From Salsipaludibacter albus (GTDB lineage Bacteria; Actinomycetota; Nitriliruptoria; Nitriliruptorales; Nitriliruptoraceae): a stretch of 64,000 bases of DNA. A model generated the notes under the pieces. That model saw only the letters and a program-made list of their open reading frames with translations, made no database searches and was not told the origin of the DNA. Location: the NCBI RefSeq assembly GCF_019798055.1, contig NZ_JAHOPH010000003.1, positions 1 to 64,000 on the forward strand, in the 5' to 3' direction. The position numbers and the translations under genes are program-made. Below, piece after piece: positions 45,344 through 54,160 of this stretch (positions are counted from its first letter, which is position 1; the number at the start of each line of letters is the position of its first letter).

Positions 45344-47851
45344 GTGACCGACCCCACACCCCCGCCGCCCCCCGCGGACGTCGACGAGCCCGACGAGGGT
45401 GGTGATCGCGCCGACGGTGGTGACGACCTCGTCGCGCGGGCCCGCGAACTCGTGGCCCGGCTCACCCTGGAGGAGAAGGCGAGCCTGTGCCAGGGCAGCG
45501 GCCCGTGGCACACCCGCGGGATCGACCGGGTCGACCTCCCCGCCACCCAGGTCAACGACGGTCCGCACGGCGTCCGCGTGCCGTCGGAGGGCGACGCGAT
45601 CGGGCTGGTGAACTCGCGACCGGCGACCTGCTTCCCGACCGCGTCGACCATGGCAACGACGTGGGACCCGGACCTGCTCGCCCAGGTCGGCCGTGCGATC
45701 GGCGACGAGGCCCGCGCGCTGGGCACCGACGTGGTGCTGGGCCCCGGCGCGAACATCAAGCGGTCCCCGTTGTGTGGGCGCAACTTCGAGTACTTCTCGG
45801 AGGACCCGTTCCTGTCGGGGCACCTGGCCGCCGGGCTGGTCGCGGGGATCCAGTCGATTGGGGTCGGCACGTCGCTCAAGCACTTCGTGGCCAACAACCA
45901 GGAACACCGGCGCATGACCATCGATGCCGTCGTCGACGAGCGCACCCTGCGCGAGATCTACCTCGCCGGCTTCGAACACGTCGTCCGCACGCAACAGCCG
46001 TGGACGATCATGTGTGCCTACAACCGGATCAACGGCACGTACGCGTCGGACCACCACGAACTGCTCACGTCGGTGCTGCGCGACGAGTGGGGCTTCGACG
46101 GCCTGGTCATGACCGACTGGGGTGCGATGAACGACCGGGTCGCGGCGGTCGAGGCCGGCTGCGACCTCGAGATGCCCGGACCGGTCGAGGGCGCCGCGGA
46201 CGTGCTGGTGGCGGCGGTCAGCAACGGCCGCCTGGACGAGGCCGCACTCGACGTCGTCGCGACCCGGGTGGTCGCGCTGGCGCTGAGGGCCCAGCCGGCA
46301 CGTGACCCCAACGCGGCGGCGGACCTGATGATCAACCACCAGCTGGCACGGCGGGTGGCGGCCCGGTCCTGTGTCCTGCTGCGCAACGACGACGACGCCC
46401 TGCCGGTGCGCGACGGCGAACGGGTCGCGCTGCTGGGGCTGCTCGCGGAGAAGCCCCGGTTCCAGGGCACGGGGTCGTCCCGGATCAACCCGACCCGGGT
46501 GGAGGACCTGCGCACCGAGCTGACCGCCGAGCTCGGGGACGACCGGGTGGTGTTCGCCCGCGGGTACGAGTCGCCCGAGGAGCTGGACGAGGAGCTGCTG
46601 GCCAACGCGGTCGCCGCCGCGAGCGAGTGCGACGTCGCGATCGTGGTGGTGGGCCTGCCGGACGCCTACGAGAACGAGGGCGACGACCGTGCCCACCTGC
46701 GGCTGCCGCGGACCCACGACGAGCTGGTGGCGGCGGTGGCGGCCGCGCACGACCGGGTCGTGGTGGTCGTGGTCAACGGGGCACCCGTCGAGATGCCGTG
46801 GGCCCGCGACGTCGAGGCGATCCTCGACGCCTACCTGGGTGGGCAGGCGGCCGGTGGGGGCATCGCCGACGTGCTGACCGGGACCGTCTCGCCGGGTGGG
46901 CGGCTGGCCGAGACCTTCCCGCGACGGCTCGAGGACGTCCCGTCGACCTCCCAGTTCCCCGGTGGCCCATCGATCGTGGAGTACCGCGAGGGCGTCTACG
47001 TCGGCTACCGCTTCCACGACACCGTGGATGCCGACGTGCTGTTCCCGTTCGGCCACGGCCTGGGCTACGAGCCGGTCGACTGGGGCGAGGCGACGCTGGA
47101 CGTCGACACCGTGTCCGACGCCGACCTGTCCGACGGCGCGACGGTGACGGTGACCGTGCCGGTCACCAACCAGGGCGAGGGTCCGACCTCCGAGGTCGTG
47201 CAGGTCTACGTGCGCGACCTCGAGGCGGCCGTGCACCGGCCCGACCGCGAGCTGAAGGGGTTCGCCCGGGTCGACCTGGACCCGGGCCAGACGGCCGAGG
47301 TGGCGATCGAGCTGGACCGGCGCGCGTTCGCGTGGTGGGACGTCGAGGAGCATCGCTGGGTCGTCGAGACCGGCGAGGTCGAGGTGCTGGTGGCCGCGTC
47401 GTCCCGGGACGTCCGCTCGACCCTGTCGCTGCACGTCGAGGGGGACCGGCTGACCCGTCGCGACGTGCCGCGGGTGTATGCCGACCCGCCGGCGTGGCTG
47501 GCGGTCGACCGGGTGTCGTTCGAGACCGTGCTGGGCCGCACGGTGCCCCCCAACGACGGGTTCGGCAAGCCGTTCACCCGCAACACGCCGCTGGGGGCAC
47601 TGCGCAAGGTGGTCCAGGGCAGGTTGCTGCTGGCCGGGCTGGAACGGGGCCTGCGGCGCCAGTACGGCGACACCCCGGAGGTCGCGCCGCTGGTCCGGGC
47701 GATGCTGGTCGAGGCACCGGTGCGGTCGCTGACCCAGAGCGGGCTGTCGCTGGAACAGGTCGACACGCTGCTCGACCTGCTCAACGGCCAGTGGGGGCTG
47801 GGGGCCCGGCGGGCCTACGACCAGGTCACCGCGGCCCTGCGCAACCGCTGA
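45344..47851 (+). CDS. Glycoside hydrolase family 3 (beta-glucosidase type)
   Basis: 835 residues without a signal peptide, so intracellular. Domains: the (alpha/beta)8 barrel with nucleophile Asp258 in VMTDWGAMNDR and the substrate-site KHFVANNQEHRR motif; the alpha/beta sandwich; and a C-terminal fibronectin-III-like domain (residues about 580-700). Likely cleaves beta-glucosides or related oligosaccharides from imported sugars. The best GAAGGAG lies 23 bases before the GTG at 45344, unusually far, so the start is not certain. Confidence 0.9.
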   Translation: MTDPTPPPPPADVDEPDEGGDRADGGDDLVARARELVARLTLEEKASLCQGSGPWHTRGIDRVDLPATQVNDGPHGVRVPSEGDAIGLVNSRPATCFPTASTMATTWDPDLLAQVGRAIGDEARALGTDVVLGPGANIKRSPLCGRNFEYFSEDPFLSGHLAAGLVAGIQSIGVGTSLKHFVANNQEHRRMTIDAVVDERTLREIYLAGFEHVVRTQQPWTIMCAYNRINGTYASDHHELLTSVLRDEWGFDGLVMTDWGAMNDRVAAVEAGCDLEMPGPVEGAADVLVAAVSNGRLDEAALDVVATRVVALALRAQPARDPNAAADLMINHQLARRVAARSCVLLRNDDDALPVRDGERVALLGLLAEKPRFQGTGSSRINPTRVEDLRTELTAELGDDRVVFARGYESPEELDEELLANAVAAASECDVAIVVVGLPDAYENEGDDRAHLRLPRTHDELVAAVAAAHDRVVVVVVNGAPVEMPWARDVEAILDAYLGGQAAGGGIADVLTGTVSPGGRLAETFPRRLEDVPSTSQFPGGPSIVEYREGVYVGYRFHDTVDADVLFPFGHGLGYEPVDWGEATLDVDTVSDADLSDGATVTVTVPVTNQGEGPTSEVVQVYVRDLEAAVHRPDRELKGFARVDLDPGQTAEVAIELDRRAFAWWDVEEHRWVVETGEVEVLVAASSRDVRSTLSLHVEGDRLTRRDVPRVYADPPAWLAVDRVSFETVLGRTVPPNDGFGKPFTRNTPLGALRKVVQGRLLLAGLERGLRRQYGDTPEVAPLVRAMLVEAPVRSLTQSGLSLEQVDTLLDLLNGQWGLGARRAYDQVTAALRNR

Positions 47852-47937
47852 CCGCGTGGGGTGGTCGACCTGCGGGGTCCGTGACCTCGCCGGGTGACCT
47901 ACCGTCGTCGGTCGCTTCCGAGGACCGAGAGGACGAC

Positions 47938-48918
47938 ATGCACACGCGACGGCTCTACCAGGGTGGCCCCGAGGTGTCCGAGATCGGGTTCGGGGCCTGG
48001 GCGATCGGCGGGAGCTGGGGCGAGGTCGACGACGACGAGTCGATGGCGGCACTGCACGCCGCGGTCGACGCCGGCGTGACCTTCGTCGACACCGCCGACG
48101 TGTACGGCGACGGGCACAGCGAGCAGCTGGTTGGCCGGCTGCTCCGTGAGCGCGACGAGGACCTGGTCGTCGCGACGAAGGCCGGTCGCCGGGCCGAGGT
48201 CGACCCGGCCAACTGGACCGCGGACACCTTCGCCGCCTGGCTGGACCGCTCGCGTCGCAACCTCGACGTCGAGACGATCGACCTGGTCCAGCTGCACTGC
48301 CTGGGCGAGGAGGTCTACCGCACGCCGGAGGTCTGGGCGGCGTTGGACGGCCTGCGGTCGCGTGGCGTGGTGCGGGCGTGGGGGGTGAGCGTCGAGACGG
48401 TCGACGAGGCCATGGCGGCGCTGGACGCGCCCGGTGTGCGGACCGTGCAGATCATCTTCAACCTGTTCCGGACCAAGCCGGCCGAGGAGTTCCTGGACGC
48501 GGCCCGCCGGGCCGGTGTCGGGGTGATCGTGCGGGTGCCGCTGGCCTCGGGGCTGCTGACGGGCAAGTTCGACGCCGACAGCAGCTTCGCGTCCGACGAC
48601 CACCGCAACTTCAATCGTGACGGCCAGGCGTTCGACGTCGGCGAGACGTTCGCGGGCGTGGACTTCGACACGGGGCTCGCGGCCGTGCAGCGGTTGGAGG
48701 AGCTGGTGCCCGAGACGATGTCGATGGCCCAGTTCGCGCTGCGGTGGATCCTCGACCACGACGCCGTGTCGACGGTCATCCCGGGGGCGCGGACGCCACG
48801 CCAAGCGGCCGACAACGCGGCCGCGTCCGACTTCGCGCCGCTGGGGTCCGACATCCACCGCGCCGCCCGCGAGGTCTACGACGACCTGGTGCGACCGCAG
48901 GTCCACGACCGCTGGTAG
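47938..48918 (+). CDS. Aldo/keto reductase
   Basis: 326-residue TIM-barrel oxidoreductase. Catalytic Asp and Tyr lie in FVDTADVYGDGHSE; the Lys is in VVATKAG and the His position in VQLHCL. The NADPH tail site is VIPGARTPRQAADN. Substrate unknown. Lies 86 bp after the GH3 gene; a bidirectional hairpin follows. Confidence 0.92.
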   Translation: MHTRRLYQGGPEVSEIGFGAWAIGGSWGEVDDDESMAALHAAVDAGVTFVDTADVYGDGHSEQLVGRLLRERDEDLVVATKAGRRAEVDPANWTADTFAAWLDRSRRNLDVETIDLVQLHCLGEEVYRTPEVWAALDGLRSRGVVRAWGVSVETVDEAMAALDAPGVRTVQIIFNLFRTKPAEEFLDAARRAGVGVIVRVPLASGLLTGKFDADSSFASDDHRNFNRDGQAFDVGETFAGVDFDTGLAAVQRLEELVPETMSMAQFALRWILDHDAVSTVIPGARTPRQAADNAAASDFAPLGSDIHRAAREVYDDLVRPQVHDRW

Positions 48919-48947
48919 GTCGGGGCCGCGGCTCCCGGCCCGACGAC

Positions 48948-48978
48948 ACGACGGGCGGCCACATCGGCCGCCCGTCGT
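48948..48978. terminator. Bidirectional hairpin
   Basis: Perfect 13-bp stem ACGACGGGCGGCC/GGCCGCCCGTCGT with loop ACATC between the convergent aldo/keto reductase and GlsB-family genes. Confidence 0.8.
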
Positions 48979-48995
48979 TGTCGTCGTGGTTCGGG

Positions 48996-49277
48996 CTAGC
49001 GCGTGCTGCTGGTCGAGCGGCCCTGCGTGTTGAGGTAGATCACGATCACGATGGCGGCGACCGCCACCTGGACGAGCAGCTCGATCCAGTCGATGCCGTC
49101 GGTCTCTGTTCCACCCAGGAAGCCGTAGATCAGTCCGCCGACGAGGGCGCCGACCGCGCCGAGCAGGATCGTCATGCCGATCGAGACGTCCTGCTTGCCC
49201 GGGATGACCAGCCGGGCCAGGGGCCCGATGATGATCCCCGCGAGGAGCGCGAAGATGATGGTCCAGACGATTTCCAT
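48996..49277 (-). CDS. GlsB/YeaQ/YmgE-family membrane protein
   Basis: 93 residues with three transmembrane helices and the family's Gly-rich centre (GMTILLGAVGALVGGLIYG). Often called transglycosylase-associated, but the function is a stress-related membrane role of unknown mechanism. GGAG precedes the ATG at 49277. Confidence 0.88.
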   Translation of the reverse strand: MEIVWTIIFALLAGIIIGPLARLVIPGKQDVSIGMTILLGAVGALVGGLIYGFLGGTETDGIDWIELLVQVAVAAIVIVIYLNTQGRSTSSTR

Positions 49278-49549
49278 GGTGACTCCATGCGTCGATCCCA
49301 CGCTGGCAGTCAGCCGTGCGGGGCAGTGTTGTGGGGACGGCGTCGTTGCCGTCGGCGGCAACCCTACTCGCGGCGGGTCGGCCGATCGTGGAGGTGGACC
49401 CCCACCGCCTGTCGTGTCGTTCGGGACGGGTTCGGGGTCGGCGGTGGGGTGGTCCGACGGGAGGGCTCGGTTCGCACATCGACTCCGGCCTCCGATAGGC
49501 TTCGTTGGCCGCGGGCGCTCGCGCGCTGCGCTGGCCGATCGGCAACCCT

Positions 49550-49642
49550 GGAGGCATCGCCTAGTCAGGTCTATGGCGCGGGATTGCTAATCCCGTTGGG
49601 TCGTTTCGGCCCTCGAGGGTTCAAATCCCTCTGCCTCCGCCA
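49550..49642 (+). tRNA. tRNA-Ser (anticodon GCT)
   Basis: Acceptor GGAGGCA pairs with TGCCTCC; anticodon loop TTGCTAA gives GCT; long variable arm; T loop GGTTCAAATCC; CCA encoded. It lies 26 bp upstream of tRNA-Arg. Confidence 0.95.
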
Positions 49643-49668
49643 ACAGTTCAATACGCTTTGCACGACAC

Positions 49669-49743
49669 GCGCTGGTAGCTCAGTCCGGATAGAGCACCTG
49701 ACTACGGATCAGGCGGCCGGGGGTTCGAATCCCTCCCAGCGCG
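49669..49743 (+). tRNA. tRNA-Arg (anticodon ACG)
   Basis: Acceptor GCGCTGG/CCAGCGC, anticodon loop CTACGGA (ACG), T loop GGTTCGAATCC. CCA is not encoded. The integrase gene downstream reads toward it, so its 3' end is the probable attachment site. Confidence 0.95.
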
Positions 49744-49747
49744 CACC

Positions 49748-49777
49748 GCGAATCCGGCCCTGCGGGGCCGGATTCGC
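49748..49777 (+). terminator. Terminator after tRNA-Arg
   Basis: Perfect 13-bp stem GCGAATCCGGCCC/GGGCCGGATTCGC with a TGCG loop, followed by CGTTTCC. Confidence 0.8.
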
Positions 49778-49815
49778 CGTTTCCGGGGTTCGGGCCCGTT
49801 GCCGCCGAAGGCGCC

Positions 49816-49888
49816 GGGTACACGTCGGGTACACAACTGCGGGCTCTCGGGCCACTGCCGGGTACACGAATCCGGCCGGTGGGTACAC
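49816..49888 (+). repeat. Four GGGTACAC repeats, probable integrase arm sites
   Basis: GGGTACAC occurs at 49816, 49827, 49860 and 49881, all in the same orientation; copies 2 and 4 extend to GGGTACACAAC. They sit between the tRNA-Arg attachment site and the integrase stop, where tyrosine integrases bind their arm-type sites. Confidence 0.7.
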
Positions 49889-49933
49889 AACCTGCGGCGC
49901 GTCGATCGGGGCGTGGGGTCGGATCATCGATCA

Positions 49934-51205
49934 TCAGGATCCTCCGTCTCGGGGGGTGGAGTCTGTGTCTTCCGGGGGCGCAGATGCCGGGGGCTCACGG
50001 TGGGCCCGGATGGCCCGTGCGACGTCCTCTGCTGCCTCGGCCTGCATGCCGGGGAGGACGTGGCTGTAGACGTCGAGCGTGAACGCGGTCGAGTGGTGAC
50101 CAAGTCGTTCGGAGACGATCTTGGGGTTCACGCCCGCCTGCAGCCACAAGGTCGCCGTGGTGTGCCGGAGGTCATGGAGGCGAATGACCGGCAGGTCTGC
50201 TGCCTCCGCGAGTTGTTGGAAGCTCCTCGAGAACGAGTCCGGGTGGACCGGCGAGCCGTTCTCGCGCGTGAACACGAGCCCGTGTTCCTCCCAGGCAGGG
50301 CCCCAGTCGCGTCGGTCCTTGTTCTGGGCGTTCTGCCAGTTCTCGAGGACGCGGACGGTGTCGTGGTCCAGGTCGATGCTTCGCCGGCTCTTGGCCGTCT
50401 TCGGCTCGGAGACCTGCGGTGTGCCGTCGATGCTCACGTAGGTCTGCCGCACTGCGAGTGTCGACGTGGTGACGTCGACGTCTGTCCACCGGAGCCCGAG
50501 CACCTCGCCACGGCGCATTCCCGACATGGCGGCCAGGTGCCAGGCGGCGTACAGGCGATCGGAGCGTGCGTGGTCCAGGAATCCCGCCAGCTGGCGGGTC
50601 GACCACGTCTGCATGAGTCGGCGTTGCCGCTCGAGGTCGCGGCGTGGCGGGTCCGCGAGGTCGGCCGGGTTTCGCTCGAGGAGGCCCCAGCGGACCGCGT
50701 CCGCCAGCGCCTTGCGGACAATGGTGTGGATGTAGCGAACCGTCCTCGGAGAGAGACCGCCGCGACCATCCAGGCGCCCTGAGCGGAGGAGCTGGCTGTA
50801 CAGGCGGTTCAGGTGGCTCGCCCGCAGCTCCTGGAGGTTGGACTGACCGAGCGCCGGGACGACGTGGCGTTCGATCTCGCCCGCGTAGCTCGACCAGCTG
50901 GACTGGCGGAGATTGGGCGGGCCGACGGCAGGTAGCCATTCAGTGAGGAGGTACGCCTCGACCGTTAGGTCGTGACGGTCGACGAAGCTGTCTCGGTCGA
51001 CCTTGTGCAGGAGGTCGCGCAGCGCCCGCTCGGCCTCCTGGCGTGACTCGAAGCCGCTTCGCAGCTTCTGGTTCCGACCCCTGCCGGAGGCGGTGCCGAC
51101 ATCGACGCGGAATGCCCACGACGAAGAATCCGAACCGCAGGAACACACGGGACCGACCACCTTTGACCGGCACCCTCGGCACCTACGGAAGACGGACCCT
51201 TTCAC
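49934..51205 (-). CDS. int: Tyrosine recombinase (phage/ICE-type integrase)
   Basis: 423 residues. An N-terminal cysteine-rich strand (CRGCRSKVVGPVCSCG) is followed by an arm-binding domain, a SAM-like core-binding domain and the catalytic domain with Arg in SGMRRGEVLGLRW, HDLRHTTATLWLQ, LGHHS and the nucleophile Tyr in TLDVYSHVLP. Integrates DNA at an att site, here most likely the tRNA-Arg 3' end it reads toward. The GTG at 51205 overlaps the excisionase stop (GTGA). Confidence 0.95.
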   Translation of the reverse strand: MKGSVFRRCRGCRSKVVGPVCSCGSDSSSWAFRVDVGTASGRGRNQKLRSGFESRQEAERALRDLLHKVDRDSFVDRHDLTVEAYLLTEWLPAVGPPNLRQSSWSSYAGEIERHVVPALGQSNLQELRASHLNRLYSQLLRSGRLDGRGGLSPRTVRYIHTIVRKALADAVRWGLLERNPADLADPPRRDLERQRRLMQTWSTRQLAGFLDHARSDRLYAAWHLAAMSGMRRGEVLGLRWTDVDVTTSTLAVRQTYVSIDGTPQVSEPKTAKSRRSIDLDHDTVRVLENWQNAQNKDRRDWGPAWEEHGLVFTRENGSPVHPDSFSRSFQQLAEAADLPVIRLHDLRHTTATLWLQAGVNPKIVSERLGHHSTAFTLDVYSHVLPGMQAEAAEDVARAIRAHREPPASAPPEDTDSTPRDGGS

Positions 51206-51417
51206 GACGCGGGATCGGCGTGCTGGATGGTGTCGACCTCCGCGTCGACGCCGAGCATCCGCAGGAGCTTGGGCGTCGGCACCAACAGTCGGCGACCCAG
51301 CCGAAGGGTCGGCAACTCACCGGTCTGGGCGGCCTTGTAGGCGCTGCGCAGGCTGATACCCAGCAGCTCGGAGGCCTCCTCCACGGACAGGGTCGGGGGC
51401 AACTGGGTGAGCGTCAT
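51202..51417 (-). CDS. xis: Excisionase / MerR-like helix-turn-helix protein
   Basis: 71 residues with the excisionase-type winged helix: TLSVEEASELLGISLRSAYK and LPTLRLGRRLLVPTPKLLRM. Directs integrase toward excision and may regulate its own operon. Coupled to int by a 4-base overlap, with a promoter-like site about 170 bases upstream. Confidence 0.88.
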   Translation of the reverse strand: MTLTQLPPTLSVEEASELLGISLRSAYKAAQTGELPTLRLGRRLLVPTPKLLRMLGVDAEVDTIQHADPAS

Positions 51418-51584
51418 CGGGTTCTCCTGTCAGTTCTCACTCGGTCGTGTTGCGGGTTGGTACGGCGTCAGCAGCCGTCCAGGCCGGCTTGGCGCCTTAT
51501 GCGATCGGCGAAACGAACCTGACCGACCAACTCCAGCCAAGATCTCACGAGTCGGATCTCCACATCGGCACCACTGGTCCATAC

Positions 51585-51621
51585 GTATATACCAGTATGC
51601 GCAGGATGTCAAGAGTATGCA
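51585..51621 (-). promoter_or_regulatory. Promoter of the xis-int operon with flanking repeats
   Basis: On the minus strand TTGACA (51613-51608) is spaced 17 bp from TATACG (51590-51585). Direct repeats (AGTATGC on the plus strand at 51595-51601 and 51615-51621), exactly 20 bp apart, bracket the -35 and are candidate operator half-sites. Confidence 0.6.
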
Positions 51622-52006
51622 CCGGTGAGACTCGCTAGTCGGTGGGCGTGGCGCCAGGTGCATGCCAGAGCCACGAGGCGCGCAGTTGCGACGTACGTGG
51701 CGAACTTGACATTTAGCGAGCCCAGAGGTCCGCCCCCTGACCGCGATCGGGCTGGGGGGCTAGGGGGGCCAGCAACGTGCTGTGCGACCCACACCTATCT
51801 GAAGGCCGACAGTTCCTCACGCCCCGTGCTCCTAGTCCACCGGAAGTCCGCCCACAGAGGTTCTAGGGCGGCTCCGATAGAGGAGGTGGACCCGGGAAGC
51901 GACCAGTAGTCTTCTTCATTGGGCAGGGCATGGGGCTTGCGATCGAGCCCGAGGCCACGATCGGGCCTTCCTGTCTCTCGCATGTCGCAACAGTCAAGGC
52001 AGGTTC
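51622..52006. other. Gap between the xis promoter and the helicase gene
   Basis: About 385 bases. Small open frames are present but without domains or good starts. Presumably the promoter region of the helicase-DUF2290 operon; no clear -35/-10 pair was found. Confidence 0.4.
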
Positions 52007-54160
52007 ATGACCCTAAACGTGGTCCAAGGGTCGACGGAGAAGCCCGTCGCGGCCGAACTGCTGGTGGAGGCCTTGGCCGACTCGGATGTAGTCGGGCAGC
52101 TTTTTACTGGCTATCCGATCATCGGGTCAGCCGCCGGCAAGACGACGATAGATGCAACGTTGGTGTCGCCTGACATGGGGGTGGTGGTCTTTGACCTCGT
52201 GGAGGGGCCTGATCTTACGGGGACCGCTGAGCGACAGGATGACGCTGCTAACAAGCTGGTGTCTCGACTAATCACCAATCCCGGGTTGGTCGACCGCCGA
52301 AGCCTCAAGATTCCCGTATCCACACTGTCCTTTGCGCCGGCTACTCAGGGCCGTGATGTCGCAGGCGATTATCCGGTGGCCCAGAAGGACACGGTCCTTG
52401 GGATCCTCGAAGGAATGCGGGGCGAGAGACTCAATGACGAGTTGTATCGGACTGCTCTGTCAGCCATCCAAAGCATCTCCACGATCCGGAGCGCGCGACA
52501 GCGGCGGCAAGTGCGGGACGAATCCTCTCGTGGCGCGATTCTGAAACGCCTTGAGGACTCGATCGCCACTCTGGACAATCAACAGAGTGCTGCCGTGATT
52601 GAGAGCGTGGACGACGTCCAGAGGATTCGTGGCCTTGCCGGATCGGGGAAGACGATCGTGCTGGCCTTGAAGGCTGCGTACTTGCACGCTCAGCATCCAG
52701 ATTGGCGGATTGCCGTAACCTTCAATACACGATCACTTAAGAACTACTTCAAGAGACTCATTACGAACTTCTCGCTTGAGCAAGTCAATGAGGAGCCCGA
52801 TTGGGAGAATCTCCGCATCCTGAACGCCTGGGGGGCGGCTGGTGGTCCTGAGCGTGAGGGGATCTATCATGAGTACTGCTCACGGCATGCTGTTCGATAT
52901 CTGGACTTCGGGTCTGCCAAGCAGCTCTACGGGTTCAATGATGCCTTCTCGGGCGCAGTCGCAGACGCGCGGTCCCGGGTCACCAATCCAAAGAAACTCT
53001 ATGACGCCATCCTCGTGGATGAGGCCCAAGATCTCCCGCCAGCGTTCTTGCGAATATGCTATGACATTCTGGGTCCAGAGAAGCGACTCGTGTATGCATA
53101 TGATGAACTCCAGGATTTGCATGGTAAAGGGCTTCCGCCAGCGGAACAGATCTTTGGCGCCGATGACGCCGGGCGCCCTCGGGTCAGCTTTTCGACCGGA
53201 ACGAGAGAGCTCGAGCGTCGAGATATCATCCTCGAAAAGTGCTATCGAAATTCTCGACCTGTCCTCATAAGCGCCCATGCGGTCGGCTTTGGGATTTACC
53301 GGGAGCCGGCGGACAGTGAACCGACTGGCTTGGTCCAGATCTTTGACGAGCCGGACCTATGGCGTGACATCGGCTATCACGTTGAGTCCGGGCCCCTAGC
53401 TCCTGGAGAACGAGTCGTACTTGCAAGAACTCCGGAAACTAGCCCCCGGTTTCTGGAGGCTCATTCCGATCCGGCTGACTTGGTATCGATAATGAGCTTC
53501 CCATCTCGTGATGCCCAAGATGAATGGGTGGCAGAATCGATTAGGCGCAATATTGAGCAAGAGGAGCTTCGTCACGATGACATCATGGTCATCAACACCG
53601 ATCCATTGACAACGCGAGAGAACTTGGGCCCCTTACGGAAGCGTCTGCTTCAACTCGGAATCGATTCGCATTTGGCCGGTGTTGACGCTGACCCTGATGT
53701 TTTCTTCAGTCAAGGTGATTCTTCAGTTACGTTTACAGGAATTCATCGGGCAAAGGGGAATGAGTGCGGCATGGTCTATGTCGTGAATGCCGAAGAGACT
53801 CATTCAGCGCGTAGAAATTTGGCCCGTATACGGAATCGACTGTTTACCGCTATAACTAGGAGTAAGGCATGGGTGCGGGTCTGTGGCGTGGGTCCACAGA
53901 TGGAAGTTCTTGGTGCTGAGTTTCTTGCGGTCCGTGAGCACGAGTTTGTTTTGGACTTTGTGTATCCGACGGATGAGATGCAGAAGCAGCTCCGGATTGT
54001 TCACCGTGACATGTCGCCGGATGAAGAGCGAAAGTTGGCTGAGAAGGAGCGGTCATTGTCAGAGTTACTGCAGGCATTGAGGTCCGGTAATTTGTATGTT
54101 GAGGATCTTGATCCTGGCTTGAGGGATGAGATAGTTCGGCTCTTGTCCCATGAAGAGTGA
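52007..54160 (+). CDS. SF1 DNA/RNA helicase with N-terminal nuclease-like domain, putative defence protein
   Basis: 717 residues, lower GC and more mixed codon use than the chromosome. Walker A GLAGSGKT (about residues 209-216), Walker B ILVDEAQD (335-342), YRNSRP, IHRAKGNECGMVYVV (about 577) and RNRLFTAITRSKAW (about 609) are the helicase motifs of the UvrD/Rep and DUF2075 type. The first 70 residues contain IDATLVSPDMGVVVFDLVEG, laid out like a NERD nuclease core but lacking the E-x-K lysine. The DUF2290 gene overlaps its end by 11 bases, so both form a two-gene unit. Not a named system that I know. Confidence 0.85.
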   Translation: MTLNVVQGSTEKPVAAELLVEALADSDVVGQLFTGYPIIGSAAGKTTIDATLVSPDMGVVVFDLVEGPDLTGTAERQDDAANKLVSRLITNPGLVDRRSLKIPVSTLSFAPATQGRDVAGDYPVAQKDTVLGILEGMRGERLNDELYRTALSAIQSISTIRSARQRRQVRDESSRGAILKRLEDSIATLDNQQSAAVIESVDDVQRIRGLAGSGKTIVLALKAAYLHAQHPDWRIAVTFNTRSLKNYFKRLITNFSLEQVNEEPDWENLRILNAWGAAGGPEREGIYHEYCSRHAVRYLDFGSAKQLYGFNDAFSGAVADARSRVTNPKKLYDAILVDEAQDLPPAFLRICYDILGPEKRLVYAYDELQDLHGKGLPPAEQIFGADDAGRPRVSFSTGTRELERRDIILEKCYRNSRPVLISAHAVGFGIYREPADSEPTGLVQIFDEPDLWRDIGYHVESGPLAPGERVVLARTPETSPRFLEAHSDPADLVSIMSFPSRDAQDEWVAESIRRNIEQEELRHDDIMVINTDPLTTRENLGPLRKRLLQLGIDSHLAGVDADPDVFFSQGDSSVTFTGIHRAKGNECGMVYVVNAEETHSARRNLARIRNRLFTAITRSKAWVRVCGVGPQMEVLGAEFLAVREHEFVLDFVYPTDEMQKQLRIVHRDMSPDEERKLAEKERSLSELLQALRSGNLYVEDLDPGLRDEIVRLLSHEE

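Noticed and set aside
45242-48052. 936-residue minus-strand open frame over the GH3 gene
   Set aside because: Antisense shadow of a complete GH3 enzyme.
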